A stretch of 64,000 nt of DNA. It comes from Chloroflexota bacterium (GTDB lineage: Bacteria > Chloroflexota > UBA6077 > JACCZL01). The DNA lies in assembly GCA_020850535.1 (NCBI GenBank), contig JADZEM010000041.1, positions 33,299 to 97,298 of the forward strand, given 5' to 3'. Of this stretch, positions 33,283 to 41,987 are shown piece by piece. The notes under the pieces were generated by a model. The model worked only from the letters and a program-made list of their open reading frames with translations. It was not told where the DNA came from and did no database searches. The translations under genes and the position numbers were made by a program. Every line of letters begins with the position of its first letter. Position 1 is the first letter of the stretch.

Positions 33283-35328
33283 ATGCCCCTTCTCCCTTCC
33301 TGGCGATATGCCGAAAGCGGCGCGCGCGATCAGCGCCTGGACTTCCTGCGCGGGTACGCCGTCTTCGCGATGGTCTGTGACCACGTCGCCGGCATCTCCT
33401 GGTTCTCGCCGTTCACGGGGGGCAACCGGTTCGTCACCTCGGCGGCCGAGGGGTTCGTGCTGCTGGCCGGGCTGGTCATCGGGCTGGTCTACGGCCCGCG
33501 CATCGCCCGCGCGGGCTGGATGGCCGCCGCCGACCCGATCCTGCGGCGGGCGTCCGTCCTCTACGGGGTGACGGTCGGCCTGACGCTGATCTTCGTGACG
33601 CTGTTCCAGTTCACGGAGCTGAAGCTCTGGCTGGACCGCACCTACGGCCTCGGCTTGACCGATCCGGTGGAGCTGGTCGTCGGCACGCTGACGCTGCACT
33701 TCGTCTACCACGGCACCGACATCCTGCTGCTCTACTGCGTGCTGATCGCCGTCTCGCCGCTGCTGCTGCTGGCGCTCTCACGCGGGCACTGGCCGTGGGT
33801 GCTGCTCGGCTCGTGGGCGGTCTGGCTGGTGCACCAGGTCTATCCGAACCAGGTGGCGATCCCCTGGACGGTCACCAACGCCTACTACTTCCCCGTGGCC
33901 GGCTGGCAGGTGATCTTCATCACGGCGCTGGTGCTCGGATACTACCGCTCGGTGGTCGTTCGCCAGCTACGGCGCGTGCCCGTCGAGGCGTGGCTGCTGC
34001 TGTTCTCGGTGGGCATCGCCTTCCTGATCGTGATTCAGCGCGCCCACGACACCGGGCGGCTGGCATCCTGGCCGGTCTTCGGGCCGCTGGCCGGCGACCT
34101 CTACTTTCAGGTCTTCGACAAGCCGTCCGTCGCCATCGGGCGGCTGGCGGCCACGGTCATCATGGCGGGCTTCACCTACTCCCTGGTGACGGTCTGCTGG
34201 CGGCCGATGCGAGCGCTGCTGGGCTGGGTGCTGCTGCCCCTGGGGGTGTCCTCGCTGCGAGCGTACGGGACGCACCTGCTGATCATCGTGCTGGTCTACA
34301 ACATCACGCCGCTCGCCAGCCTGTACGACCGCTCCCGCACCGGCAACACGATCCTGCAACTGGTGACGGTGGGTCTGACGCTGGCGATCGTCGTCGGGTG
34401 GAAGCGGCTGGAGACCGGCTTCGGGGTGGACGTGAGCGACGGGCTGCTGCCGAGCCTGCTGGGGCACCACCGCCACCGGGTGCTGGTTGGGGCAGCCAGC
34501 GGCATGCTGCTCGTCGCCGCCGCGCTGACCGTCTTCGTCGCCGGGCCGATCCGCGCCTCGCGCGAGGCCAACCCCGCCGAGCCGATGGCAGACGCGGGCG
34601 TCCTCCGCTACGTGCCGCCGGGCGTCCCGCCCGCGGAGCCGATCACACTGCTGCTGGTGCTCCATGACGAGCAGCGGACCGGCCCGGAGACGGCTCGCCC
34701 GTTGCTGGAGATCGCCGCGGGGAACCGCTGGGCCGTCCTCGCGCCGACGCTCGCCTACCACGAGTGGGCGGACCCCGAGGCCGTCGTCGGGGACATGCTG
34801 GAGCAACTGCCGCTGCTCCATGAGCTGGCCCAGCCCGGCGACGATTGGGGCGAGCAGGCCATCGCGCCGCGCCTGCTGCTCTACGGCGAGGGCCGGGGCG
34901 CACACACGGCCATCGCCTTCTCGCTGTTCTACCCCGAGGATACCGTGGCCGTCGCGACGACTGGCCCGGCCCCGTGCATCGTCCCGACGACGGAGCGGCA
35001 GGCGACGCCAGACGCGCCGGCGCTGCCCTTCCCATTCGGGGTGGAGGATCTGGAGCAGTACGTCGGGGATGAGCTGGAGAGCGAGGATCTGCGGCGAACG
35101 GGGATCTGGATCGGGGTGCTGCCGTCGGCGGCGGAGGTCAACGCCTGCCCGTGGGGCGCGCTGGCGGGGCGCTCGCCCTCAGAGCGCTCGGACATCTTCC
35201 TGAGCCTGCTGCGGCGCGAGGGCGCACGGGTGGCTGGCGCTGAGTACCCGAGCGCGGATCTCCCAGAACGCCCCCGCGAGGATGCGCTCCAGTTCCTGGC
35301 CGGCGGGCCTGTGCCGCCGGCGCGCTGA
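33283..35328 (+). CDS. OpgC-type membrane acyltransferase fused to a degenerate alpha/beta-hydrolase domain
   Basis: 681 aa. Residues about 15-390 match OpgC/acyltransferase-3-like proteins: RDQRLDFLRGYAVFAMVCDHV at the start, then roughly ten hydrophobic spans. OpgC O-succinylates periplasmic glucans in proteobacteria. After a final span (about 400-425) lies a ~230-residue soluble domain, probably outside the membrane, that reads like an alpha/beta-hydrolase (ITLLLVLHDEQRT, LLLYGEGRGAHTA). The nucleophile elbow is GEGRG instead of GxSxG, so the serine is missing and hydrolase activity is unlikely. A start ATG at 33283 is assumed; no strong ribosome-binding site is seen. Function of the fusion is unknown. 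Confidence 0.8.
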   Translation: MPLLPSWRYAESGARDQRLDFLRGYAVFAMVCDHVAGISWFSPFTGGNRFVTSAAEGFVLLAGLVIGLVYGPRIARAGWMAAADPILRRASVLYGVTVGLTLIFVTLFQFTELKLWLDRTYGLGLTDPVELVVGTLTLHFVYHGTDILLLYCVLIAVSPLLLLALSRGHWPWVLLGSWAVWLVHQVYPNQVAIPWTVTNAYYFPVAGWQVIFITALVLGYYRSVVVRQLRRVPVEAWLLLFSVGIAFLIVIQRAHDTGRLASWPVFGPLAGDLYFQVFDKPSVAIGRLAATVIMAGFTYSLVTVCWRPMRALLGWVLLPLGVSSLRAYGTHLLIIVLVYNITPLASLYDRSRTGNTILQLVTVGLTLAIVVGWKRLETGFGVDVSDGLLPSLLGHHRHRVLVGAASGMLLVAAALTVFVAGPIRASREANPAEPMADAGVLRYVPPGVPPAEPITLLLVLHDEQRTGPETARPLLEIAAGNRWAVLAPTLAYHEWADPEAVVGDMLEQLPLLHELAQPGDDWGEQAIAPRLLLYGEGRGAHTAIAFSLFYPEDTVAVATTGPAPCIVPTTERQATPDAPALPFPFGVEDLEQYVGDELESEDLRRTGIWIGVLPSAAEVNACPWGALAGRSPSERSDIFLSLLRREGARVAGAEYPSADLPERPREDALQFLAGGPVPPAR

Positions 35329-35395
35329 CCTCCGTACGGTTGGGTCTGCAGGCGACGACGGACGAGAGATGCAGAGCACAGCATGCATGGCGCAC

Positions 35396-35562
35396 TGTCA
35401 TCCTGAGCGCAGCGAAGGACCTCACCCGCTGACCGTCAACGTTCGTGTCACCCGCTGACCGTCAACACTCGCGTCACCCGCCCAGCATCATCTTACGCCT
35501 CACCCGCTGACCGTCAACGCTCGCGTCAGCGGGTGAGGTCTTTCGCTGCGCTCAGGATGACA
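35396..35562. repeat. Repeat family B copy next to the truncated DUF3500 gene
   Basis: Ends tgtcatcctgagcgcagcg and its reverse complement enclose several copies of a cacccgctgaccgtcaac-type unit with variants. One right-arm base differs (tctttcg). The right end lies about 40 bases from where DUF3500 homology stops. Confidence 0.9.
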
Positions 35563-35826
35563 GTGAATGTTGCACGCTGTACACGAACGCCGCATCGGCC
35601 GCCGGGTGGCGTCGAGGATCGACGCCGTCGAGATGCCGGTCTGCCCGATATGGAACAGGTCCGGGCGAGCCGCCCCATCGGTCGTGATGCCGACGAACGG
35701 CTCCGCGATCTCGGCGTACATGCGGAGCAGGTTCTGCTGCATCCGCTCGGGCATCGGGAACGGCTCGCGCGCCGAGAAGCCCGGGCGCGGCGGCCGAGAA
35801 CGGAGGATCGGTCGGGGCATGGCCAT
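35563..35826 (-). pseudogene. DUF3500-like gene, N-terminal remnant only
   Basis: Starting at ATG 35826 (GGAG upstream, 15 bases after the amidohydrolase stop) the frame reads MAMPRPILRSRPPRPGFS, then AEIAEPFVGITTDGAARPDLF and GQTGISTASILDA. The FVGITTDGxxxPxLFxIxxTGxST pattern matches, from memory, the beginning of DUF3500 proteins, which normally exceed 300 aa. After about residue 74 similarity stops, and the frame runs into the family B repeat. The remaining gene is absent from the window. It was presumably co-transcribed with the amidohydrolase. DUF3500 assignment is moderate confidence. Confidence 0.6.
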
Positions 35827-35841
35827 CTGCCTGACTCCGTG

Positions 35842-36816
35842 TTAGCCGAGGTGCAGCAGTTGGATGGCGTTGCCGCCCTTGATCTGGCGGGCCTCCTCGA
35901 CTGACAGCCCCGGCACGGCGTCCACCAGATCGACGGGGTTCTCCTGGCCCATGTCGAACGGGTAGTCCGTCCCGAGCACGATCCTCGATGCGCCCATCAC
36001 GCGGACGAGGTGGGCCACGAACAGCGGCTCGAAGACGAGGTTGTCCACCCAGATGCGGCGCAGGTACTCGGTGGGCGGGCGGGTGATGGTGTGCAGCTCC
36101 GGCCGAACCTGGTGTCCGTGGACCGTCCGCGCAAAGTACGAGGGCAGATACCCGCCGCCGTGCGCCGCCACCACGTTGAGCGTCGGGAAGCGATCCAGCA
36201 CGCCGCCGAAGATCAGGTTGGTCAGGGCAATCGTGGTGTCGAGCGGGTTCCCGATGACGTTGCCGAGGTAGTACTTCGCCACCCGCTTGCCGAGCGTCGT
36301 GCCGGCCGGGTGGATGAAGATCGGCGCGCCCTGCTGCTCGGCGGCGGCCCAGAACGGATCGAGCGCTGGATCGTCCAGGTCCGCTTCCTCGGTGCGCGTC
36401 CCGATCTCGACGCCGCGCATCCCGAGCGTCGTCATCGCCGTCACGAGCTGTTTCGCGGCCAGCGCCGGGTGCTGCAGCGAGACGTGGGCCAGTCCGGCGA
36501 AGCGATCCGGGTTCGTCGCACAGATCTCCGCGACATGCTCGTTGGAGGCCGTGACGATCCTGTCGGACAGGTCTTCGTCGGCCCAGTAGGCGTAGTTGGG
36601 GGCCGGGCTGATCGCCTGGAGGTCGATGCGCTCGCGGTCCATCGTGTGGAGCCGCACGGAGATGTCGCGGAAGGCGCGGTCGTAGCGGGTGCGGGCAAGC
36701 TCGTGGTTGTGCGGGTTGGCCTCGCCGCCCGGGTTGTTCGGAGCGCCGGCGATCAGCTCGGCAGCCTTCGGGCTCTGGGCGTGGGCGTGAAAATCGACGG
36801 TGACGGGCAACGTCAT
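35842..36816 (-). CDS. ACMSD-like amidohydrolase (amidohydrolase 2 family)
   Basis: 324 aa metal-dependent hydrolase/decarboxylase. All expected metal-site residues are seen: D-x-H-x-H in VDFHAHAQ, His in IFIHPAG, His in VVAAHGGGYLPSY and Asp in LGTDYPFDMG. This family holds aminocarboxymuconate-semialdehyde decarboxylase and relatives, which decarboxylate or hydrolyse aromatic-ring degradation products. ATG 36816 follows GAGGAG (8 bases); longer frames lack this. Unlike the two amidohydrolases near 62 kb, its active site is canonical. A truncated DUF3500 gene follows immediately. Confidence 0.9.
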   Translation of the reverse strand: MTLPVTVDFHAHAQSPKAAELIAGAPNNPGGEANPHNHELARTRYDRAFRDISVRLHTMDRERIDLQAISPAPNYAYWADEDLSDRIVTASNEHVAEICATNPDRFAGLAHVSLQHPALAAKQLVTAMTTLGMRGVEIGTRTEEADLDDPALDPFWAAAEQQGAPIFIHPAGTTLGKRVAKYYLGNVIGNPLDTTIALTNLIFGGVLDRFPTLNVVAAHGGGYLPSYFARTVHGHQVRPELHTITRPPTEYLRRIWVDNLVFEPLFVAHLVRVMGASRIVLGTDYPFDMGQENPVDLVDAVPGLSVEEARQIKGGNAIQLLHLG

Positions 36817-37148
36817 GGCGGCATCTCCTCGGTGAGCTGCGCGCGGGGGCCAGGCAGGACCAGTCGGGGCCACGGGAGGCCACACGGACGGGCATCCCGA
36901 CCGGAGCGGGCGGGCCGTTCCTCAGCCTGCACGATGGCGCATCGTACTGCGCCTCGGCAACCTATCTTCGCGGTACAGCCGGCTCCTGTCAGCGGATTCA
37001 GGGCAAAACGTGCACAGTGGCGTGTATAACCCCGTCGCTGCGATGGCCCTCAAAGGGCGCGGGCTGTCGGCGAGCCGGCTACGTGCCGAGTCGCTGTGGA
37101 GGCGGCCTGCCCAACGTTACCCGCTGAGGGAGATCGTGGTGTGCCTGT
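36817..37148. other. Divergent intergenic region between amidohydrolase and desaturase
   Basis: 332 bp without a convincing gene. Weak -10-like hexamers face each way: TACGAT on the minus strand (complement of 36941-36946) and TATAAC on the plus strand (37025-37030). Neither has a good -35. No repeat family member is present. Confidence 0.4.
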
Positions 37149-38255
37149 ATGACGCTCTCTGAGCCGGCGATCCGGCCGAACGGTTCCGCGCTGCTCGCAC
37201 CGCCACCGGCCGGCGCGCCGCTGGCCACCCCCACCGCTGCCGCCCGCCCCACCTACGATGCTTCGCCAGCCGCGTACCGTCGGCTGCGCCGCAAGATTGT
37301 GGAGGCCGGCCTGCTCAACCGCCGCTACGACTACTATCTCGGGCGCACGCTGGTGAGCTTCGCCATTCTGGCGGCCGGGCTGGGGCTGCTGTTCACCCTG
37401 CCGTCGGGTTGGGTCTGGACCGTGCTGGCGGCCTCGGTGATGGGCGTCGGGCTGGCACAGGTCGCGATGATCGGCCACGACTGCGGCCATCTCCAGGTCT
37501 TCAAGAAGGCTGACACGAACTGCCTGCTCGGGCAGCTCTGCTTCAGCCTCGTGGTGGGCGTCGGGTTCTGGTCGTGGAAGGAACGCCACAACACCCATCA
37601 TGTCGAGACGAACGACGAGGAGGAAGACCCCGATCTCTCGTTCGGCGGCTTCTTCACGCTGAACGAGGCCGACGCCGCCGCGCGCACGGGCCTGAGCAAG
37701 CTGATCGTGCGGTATCAGGCGTGGCTGTTCGTGCCGGTGGTCACCACCATGCTCAGCGTCGTGATGCGCGGCGAGGGCTGGCGGTACGCCGTCCAGGATC
37801 TGAGCGGGTCGCGCCGGGTGGTGGAGCTCGTCGTCCTGGCGCTGAACGCCGTCATCTGGCTGACGCCAACCATCTGGCTTGGCTGGTGGTGGCTGGGCGC
37901 GTTCGCCGTGGCGAACATGATCGGCGGGCTGTACCTCGGCATGACCATCGCCCCGAACCACAAGGGCATGCCGACCTGGGCGCACGGCACGCAGCTCTCG
38001 TTCCTCGAGCGGCAGGTGATCGGCTCGCGGAACATCCTGCCCGGCCCCATCGCGGAGTTTGCGTTCGGCGGGCTCAACTACCAGATCGAGCACCACCTGT
38101 TCCCGAACATGCCGCGCGCCAACCTCGGGAAGTGCCACGACATCGTGCGGCCGTTCTGCCAGCAGCAGGGTATCCCGTACGAGGAAGTCAGTGTGTGGGA
38201 GTCGTACCGGCAGACGTTCGCGGCGTTCGACCGCTGCGGCCGGGCCACCCGCTGA
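37149..38255 (+). CDS. Membrane fatty acid desaturase
   Basis: 368 aa integral membrane di-iron enzyme. The three histidine boxes are HDCGH (about residue 117), HNTHH (about 154) and QIEHH (about 314). The Gln in the third box is typical of front-end or delta-6-type and some bacterial acyl-lipid desaturases. Hydrophobic spans lie between boxes. The Pro/Ala-rich first 35 residues are unlikely to be structured. It would introduce a double bond into membrane acyl chains using electrons from ferredoxin or cytochrome b5-type donors; no reductase is adjacent. The aldo/keto reductase gene begins 23 bases downstream. Confidence 0.91.
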   Translation: MTLSEPAIRPNGSALLAPPPAGAPLATPTAAARPTYDASPAAYRRLRRKIVEAGLLNRRYDYYLGRTLVSFAILAAGLGLLFTLPSGWVWTVLAASVMGVGLAQVAMIGHDCGHLQVFKKADTNCLLGQLCFSLVVGVGFWSWKERHNTHHVETNDEEEDPDLSFGGFFTLNEADAAARTGLSKLIVRYQAWLFVPVVTTMLSVVMRGEGWRYAVQDLSGSRRVVELVVLALNAVIWLTPTIWLGWWWLGAFAVANMIGGLYLGMTIAPNHKGMPTWAHGTQLSFLERQVIGSRNILPGPIAEFAFGGLNYQIEHHLFPNMPRANLGKCHDIVRPFCQQQGIPYEEVSVWESYRQTFAAFDRCGRATR

Positions 38256-38278
38256 CCACTGACCACTCGGGAGCAGCC

Positions 38279-39313
38279 ATGCGCTACCACCTGCTCGGCA
38301 ACAGCGGCCTGCGCGTCTCCGAGCTGTGCCTCGGGACGATGACCTTCGGCGATGTGCTCGGCTGGGGCGCCGACTTCGACGAGAGCTGCCGCATGTTCGA
38401 GACGTTCCTGGAGGCCGGCGGCAACTTCGTCGATACGGCCAACAACTACACGCTCGGCGCCAGCGAGCAGTTCCTGGGCGAGCTGATCGGGCCGCACCGC
38501 GAGCGGCTGGTGGTCGCGACGAAGGCCACCATGACGCCCGTCCGCGACGATCCGAACGCCGGCGGCAACCACCGCAAGAACATCGTCCAGACCGTCGAGA
38601 CCAGCCTGCGCCGCATGAAGACGGAGTACCTGGACCTGCTCTGGATTCACGCCTGGGACCAGATCACACCGATCGAGGAGCTGCTGCGGACCCTGGACGA
38701 TCTCGTGCGGCAGGGCAAGGTGCTGTACGTCGGCATCTCGAACACGCCGGCCTGGGTCATCGCCCAGGCGAACACCATCGCCAGCCTGCGCGGCTGGACG
38801 CCGTTCGTGGGCATCCAGATCGAGTACAACCTGGCCGAGCGCACCCCGGAGCGCGAGATCCTGCCGATGGCGAAGGCGCTCGGGCTTGGCGTCACGGCAT
38901 GGTCGCCGCTGGCGGCGGGGCTGCTGACGGGCAAGTACCGTCAGCAGGGGGCGGACGGCGCGGCGAAGCGCGGCGACGCCATGCAGGTGCCCCATTTCCA
39001 CGAACGTACCCTGGCTATCGGCGACCGCGTCGTGGATGTGGCCGAGGAGATCGGCTGTCCGCCGGCCCAGGTGGCCCTGGCCTGGGTCCGCCAGATGGGC
39101 GCGATCCCGGTCCTTGGCGGGCGGAATCAGGCGCAGATCGCGGGGAACATCGCCAGCCTGGACGTGACCCTGACGCCCGAGCAGTTGGCGAAGCTGGACG
39201 CGGCAACGGCCATCGACCCCGGCTACCCGACGACCTTCCTGGCCCGAGACGGCGTGCGCGGCTCGGTATACGGCGGCATGCGCGAGCGGATCGTGGACCC
39301 ACGCCTGGCGTGA
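38279..39313 (+). CDS. Aldo/keto reductase
   Basis: 344 aa (alpha/beta)8 NADPH-dependent reductase. The catalytic tetrad is D and Y in FVDTANNYTLG, K in VVATKATM and H in LLWIHAWD. The C-terminal cofactor segment IPVLGGRNQAQIAGN is present. The sequence opens MRYHLLGNSGLRVSELCLGTMTFG, typical of the AKR11/12-like (YajO/IolS type) proteins. ATG 38279 is preceded by CGGGAGCAGCC. The spacing suggests co-transcription with the desaturase, although a functional link is not obvious. Confidence 0.93.
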   Translation: MRYHLLGNSGLRVSELCLGTMTFGDVLGWGADFDESCRMFETFLEAGGNFVDTANNYTLGASEQFLGELIGPHRERLVVATKATMTPVRDDPNAGGNHRKNIVQTVETSLRRMKTEYLDLLWIHAWDQITPIEELLRTLDDLVRQGKVLYVGISNTPAWVIAQANTIASLRGWTPFVGIQIEYNLAERTPEREILPMAKALGLGVTAWSPLAAGLLTGKYRQQGADGAAKRGDAMQVPHFHERTLAIGDRVVDVAEEIGCPPAQVALAWVRQMGAIPVLGGRNQAQIAGNIASLDVTLTPEQLAKLDAATAIDPGYPTTFLARDGVRGSVYGGMRERIVDPRLA

Positions 39314-39328
39314 GCGCGTTCTCGGTTT

Positions 39329-39997
39329 TCAGTTGTCAGTGGACGGGGGCGTCCCATCCTCTGACGCCTGCATGTTGTCCTGGTCATCGTCGTCCTCTTC
39401 GGCGTCGCCAACCGGCCCGAGGACCGTACTCACGTCAACACGCACATCCTCTGAGCACCCGGGTGTGATCCGCTCTCCCCGTCCGTACACGCGGAGCACT
39501 CGGTAGCCGATCTCAGACGGCTCGGTGTAGACCTCGATGCGCTCGCCGTTGAGATCGACGATCCAGTACTCAGGGATATCAGCACGGGCGTAGATTGTTG
39601 CTTTTGTTCGCCGGTCGTAGCCAAGCGATGTGTTCGCTACTTCTACGACGAGCAGGGCATCCCGCGGCCTGGGCCGTCGACGCCGTGATGTCTGCGCCCG
39701 GAGAATCACGAGGTCAGGTTCCGGCCCCGACCTTTCGGCAAGCTGCAGTGTGCCCTGGGTCGTGAATGTCAGTCCCGGGCGGCCAGCGAATGCTTCGATG
39801 ACAGCAGTAACCGCCCAGATATGCCCAGTGCCCTGTGGATTCATCTTGACGATCTGCCCCTCGATCAGCTCGACATGCTCGTCTGCCCCGATGATCCCTT
39901 GACGGACCATCGCTTCGACCTCGTCAATCGTAAAGAGGCGCAGCTCAAGCTCCGGGGCTGTCGGCTCGGACGCAGGGTGCTGGATCACACTGGCCAT
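39329..39997 (-). CDS. Uma2 family (DUF820) restriction-endonuclease-fold protein
   Basis: 222 aa, complete. The N-terminal FTIDEVEAMVRQGIIGADEHVELIEGQIVKM and the PD-(D/E)xK-like core (SGPEPDLVILRAQ ... ALLVVEVANTSLGYDRRTKATIYARADIPEYWIVD) are the classic Uma2 pattern. Asp in EPDLV, Glu in VVEVA and Lys in TKATIY are the probable nuclease residues. The C-terminus is acidic (DAEEDDDDQD). These proteins are abundant in Chloroflexota and cyanobacteria and their role is unsettled. A broken homologue lies at 14540-14889. Confidence 0.92.
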   Translation of the reverse strand: MASVIQHPASEPTAPELELRLFTIDEVEAMVRQGIIGADEHVELIEGQIVKMNPQGTGHIWAVTAVIEAFAGRPGLTFTTQGTLQLAERSGPEPDLVILRAQTSRRRRPRPRDALLVVEVANTSLGYDRRTKATIYARADIPEYWIVDLNGERIEVYTEPSEIGYRVLRVYGRGERITPGCSEDVRVDVSTVLGPVGDAEEDDDDQDNMQASEDGTPPSTDN

Positions 39998-40045
39998 CGC
40001 TCGCCCTCCGCTCCCATTGTACGGCCGCTCTGAGGGCGCAGGAAA

Positions 40046-41443
40046 TTACGAGGTCGAGCGGAGTGGCACAGTCGCCGGGCGCATGCGGCTGGCCGCGCGG
40101 GCCGTGTAGACCAGCAGGAACATCGTGATCAGGCAGAGCACCACCGCGCTGGTGGCGAGGGACAGGTGGATGCCGATGAACCCGCCGAGCACCCCGACCG
40201 TCACGCCGCTGCCAGCCCGCAACCCGCTGCTCGACATGTTGTAGACGCCGATCACCCGGCCCCGCTTCTCCGGCGGCGCAAGGAGTTGCACCAGCGTCTG
40301 CGCGATCGACTGGGACGCCAGATTCGTCATGCCGGCCAGCACCAGCAGCACCAGCGAGAACGGGTAGCTGTACGAGAGCGCAAACCCGATCATGCAGATG
40401 CTGTAGAGGATCGTGCTGACCATCGCGGCGCGGGCGTTCGGGCGCAGCAGGCCCGTCCCCTCCAGGATCAGGCCGCCGAAGACCGCTCCAGCCGCGTTCG
40501 CAGCCAGCAGCGCACCGTAGACCAGCCCGGCCTCGTTGATGCCCAGGCCGCTCGCAAACTCCGGCATCTGCGGCCCCAACGCCGCCCCGATGAACAGCGA
40601 GCTGACCCCACCGAGCGCCACCATGCTGATGAGCGTCGGGTTGTCGGCCACCTCGCGGAGCACTCGCACCGCATCGGCGAAGGTCATCGGCGGGCGACGC
40701 ACCCCGGCCGTGTCGCGCAGGTGCCCGGTGTACGGCATGACCACCAGCCAGATCGTCAACGGCAGGTAGATCAGCACGTTCGCCCAGATGCCCCAGGTCT
40801 CGCCCAGACCGAGCAGCAGCGCCGAGCCAACGGCCGGACCGCACAGGATGCCCAGGCTGCGCGAGGTCGAGTTGAGCCGCACGGCGCTCGGGAGCGTCTC
40901 CCGCCCCACAATGTCGTGGAGCATCAACTGCTCGGCAGGCGACCACAGCGCCCCCGCCATGCCGTGAACGATCAGCAGGATGACGGCGTGCCAGATCTCC
41001 AGACTGTCCGTCCAGAACAGGTAGCCCCAGGCCGCCGAGACGCCCATGTACATCACCTGGGCCACCTGGATCACCTTGCGACAGTCGTGCCGGTCCGCCA
41101 GCGAGCCGAAGTAGACCGAGAACAGCAGCGACGGCACCCAATGGCTGATAACGGCGAAGCCGGCCAGGGCCGGCGAGTGGAACTTCTGGTACAGCACCCA
41201 GTACGAGATGACGTGCTCGACGTTGTCGGCCATCATCGAGAGCATCGTGCCGAACAGGTAGAACCGGCAGTCCGGGTTGCGGAGGGCGGCGAACTTCATG
41301 CCGCCGGCGCCAGCCTTCACAGCGGCAGCAGGGGCAGCCGTCGAGGTGGACGTGCTGCCGGCCGTCGTCGGCTGGGCGGCAGACGGGCGCTCCTCGAAGC
41401 CAGGATCGGGGATATGGGTCGCTATGCCGCAGGCGGCGCACAT
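40046..41443 (-). CDS. MFS transporter
   Basis: 465 aa with about twelve spans, resembling the MFS_3/EntS-like exporters. Loop motif GSLADRHDCRKVIQ after the second span and PPEKRGRVIGVYNM after the eighth correspond to the MFS A-motifs. ATG 41443 follows GAAAGG and yields an unusual N-terminus, MCAACGIATHIPDPGF, with a CxxC pair, followed by a ~40-residue Ala/Thr/Ser linker before the first span (RNPDCRFYLFGTML). The substrate is unknown. It lies downstream of no obvious regulator, and repeats fill the 540 bp upstream. Confidence 0.88.
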   Translation of the reverse strand: MCAACGIATHIPDPGFEERPSAAQPTTAGSTSTSTAAPAAAVKAGAGGMKFAALRNPDCRFYLFGTMLSMMADNVEHVISYWVLYQKFHSPALAGFAVISHWVPSLLFSVYFGSLADRHDCRKVIQVAQVMYMGVSAAWGYLFWTDSLEIWHAVILLIVHGMAGALWSPAEQLMLHDIVGRETLPSAVRLNSTSRSLGILCGPAVGSALLLGLGETWGIWANVLIYLPLTIWLVVMPYTGHLRDTAGVRRPPMTFADAVRVLREVADNPTLISMVALGGVSSLFIGAALGPQMPEFASGLGINEAGLVYGALLAANAAGAVFGGLILEGTGLLRPNARAAMVSTILYSICMIGFALSYSYPFSLVLLVLAGMTNLASQSIAQTLVQLLAPPEKRGRVIGVYNMSSSGLRAGSGVTVGVLGGFIGIHLSLATSAVVLCLITMFLLVYTARAASRMRPATVPLRSTS

Positions 41444-41571
41444 GGCTTTAGCCTTTCTCGGCGCCGTTGCCGAACCGCGTCGCGGGCATTCTAGACCAGC
41501 GCCCGCCACACGACGAGGGCTGCACCGTCAGGACAGGCCTGTCAGGTCAGCGGCAGCCTGGTGCGCGGCTC

Positions 41572-41850
41572 CAGGGCGATTGCGCGCTGGGCGCGTCGTG
41601 CAGCATCGTCGGGGCGTGATGACGATTGATTCTTTCCTGTGGTAAAGGCCCTCACCCCCCGACCCCCTCTCCCTGTGCGCGGGAGAGGGGGAGGAACGAA
41701 ACTCTCGTGTGTCTCCCCCTCTCCCGCGCACAGGGAGAGGGGGTCGGGGGGTGAGGGGGCGTTTCCCGCGGTAGTTCGTCAATCTTCATCAACCCCCGAC
41801 TGCCCGTATCACCATGTTCTGGGAACACCAACGAACAGGCAATCGCCCTG
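41572..41850. mobile_element. Repeat family A copy disrupted by a family C hairpin
   Basis: The left end cagggcgattgcgcg starts at 41572 and the right end aggcaatcgccctg finishes at 41850. Both match family A termini. The family A centre is missing. In its place are partly symmetric flanks (gatgacgattgattc / aatcttcatc) around the family C hairpin at 41649-41757. No direct repeat flanks this copy, unlike the copies at 18507 and 30386. Confidence 0.72.
41649..41757. repeat. Repeat family C: perfect 45-bp-arm inverted repeat
   Basis: The left arm 41649-41693 (starting ccctcaccccccgaccccct) and right arm 41713-41757 are exact reverse complements, with a 19-base centre. Transcribed RNA would form a very stable stem and might terminate transcription in both directions. 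Degenerate relatives occur near 52313-52345, 55139-55185 and 59310-59425. Confidence 0.93.
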
Positions 41851-41870
41851 GGCAGGGCTTGCGAACGACG

Positions 41871-41942
41871 CGAAAAACCTCACCCGCTGACCGTCAACGT
41901 TCGCGTCAGTGGGTGAGGTCCTTCGCTGCGCTCCGGATGACA
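41871..41942. repeat. Repeat family B, left-truncated copy
   Basis: A partial left arm (aacctcacccgctgac) faces a nearly complete right arm (gtgggtgaggtccttcgctgcgctccggatgaca). It lies directly beside the disrupted family A element and ends 46 bases from the permease stop codon. Confidence 0.8.
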
Positions 41943-41987
41943 GCTGGGGGGGCAGCGTTTCGCCGGATAGTACTCCTGACGCCTGAC

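Noticed and set aside
35552..36895. A 447-codon frame overlapping the amidohydrolase on the same strand
   Set aside because: It is an out-of-frame shadow, Arg/Pro/Gly-rich. The amidohydrolase metal motifs are all in the other frame.
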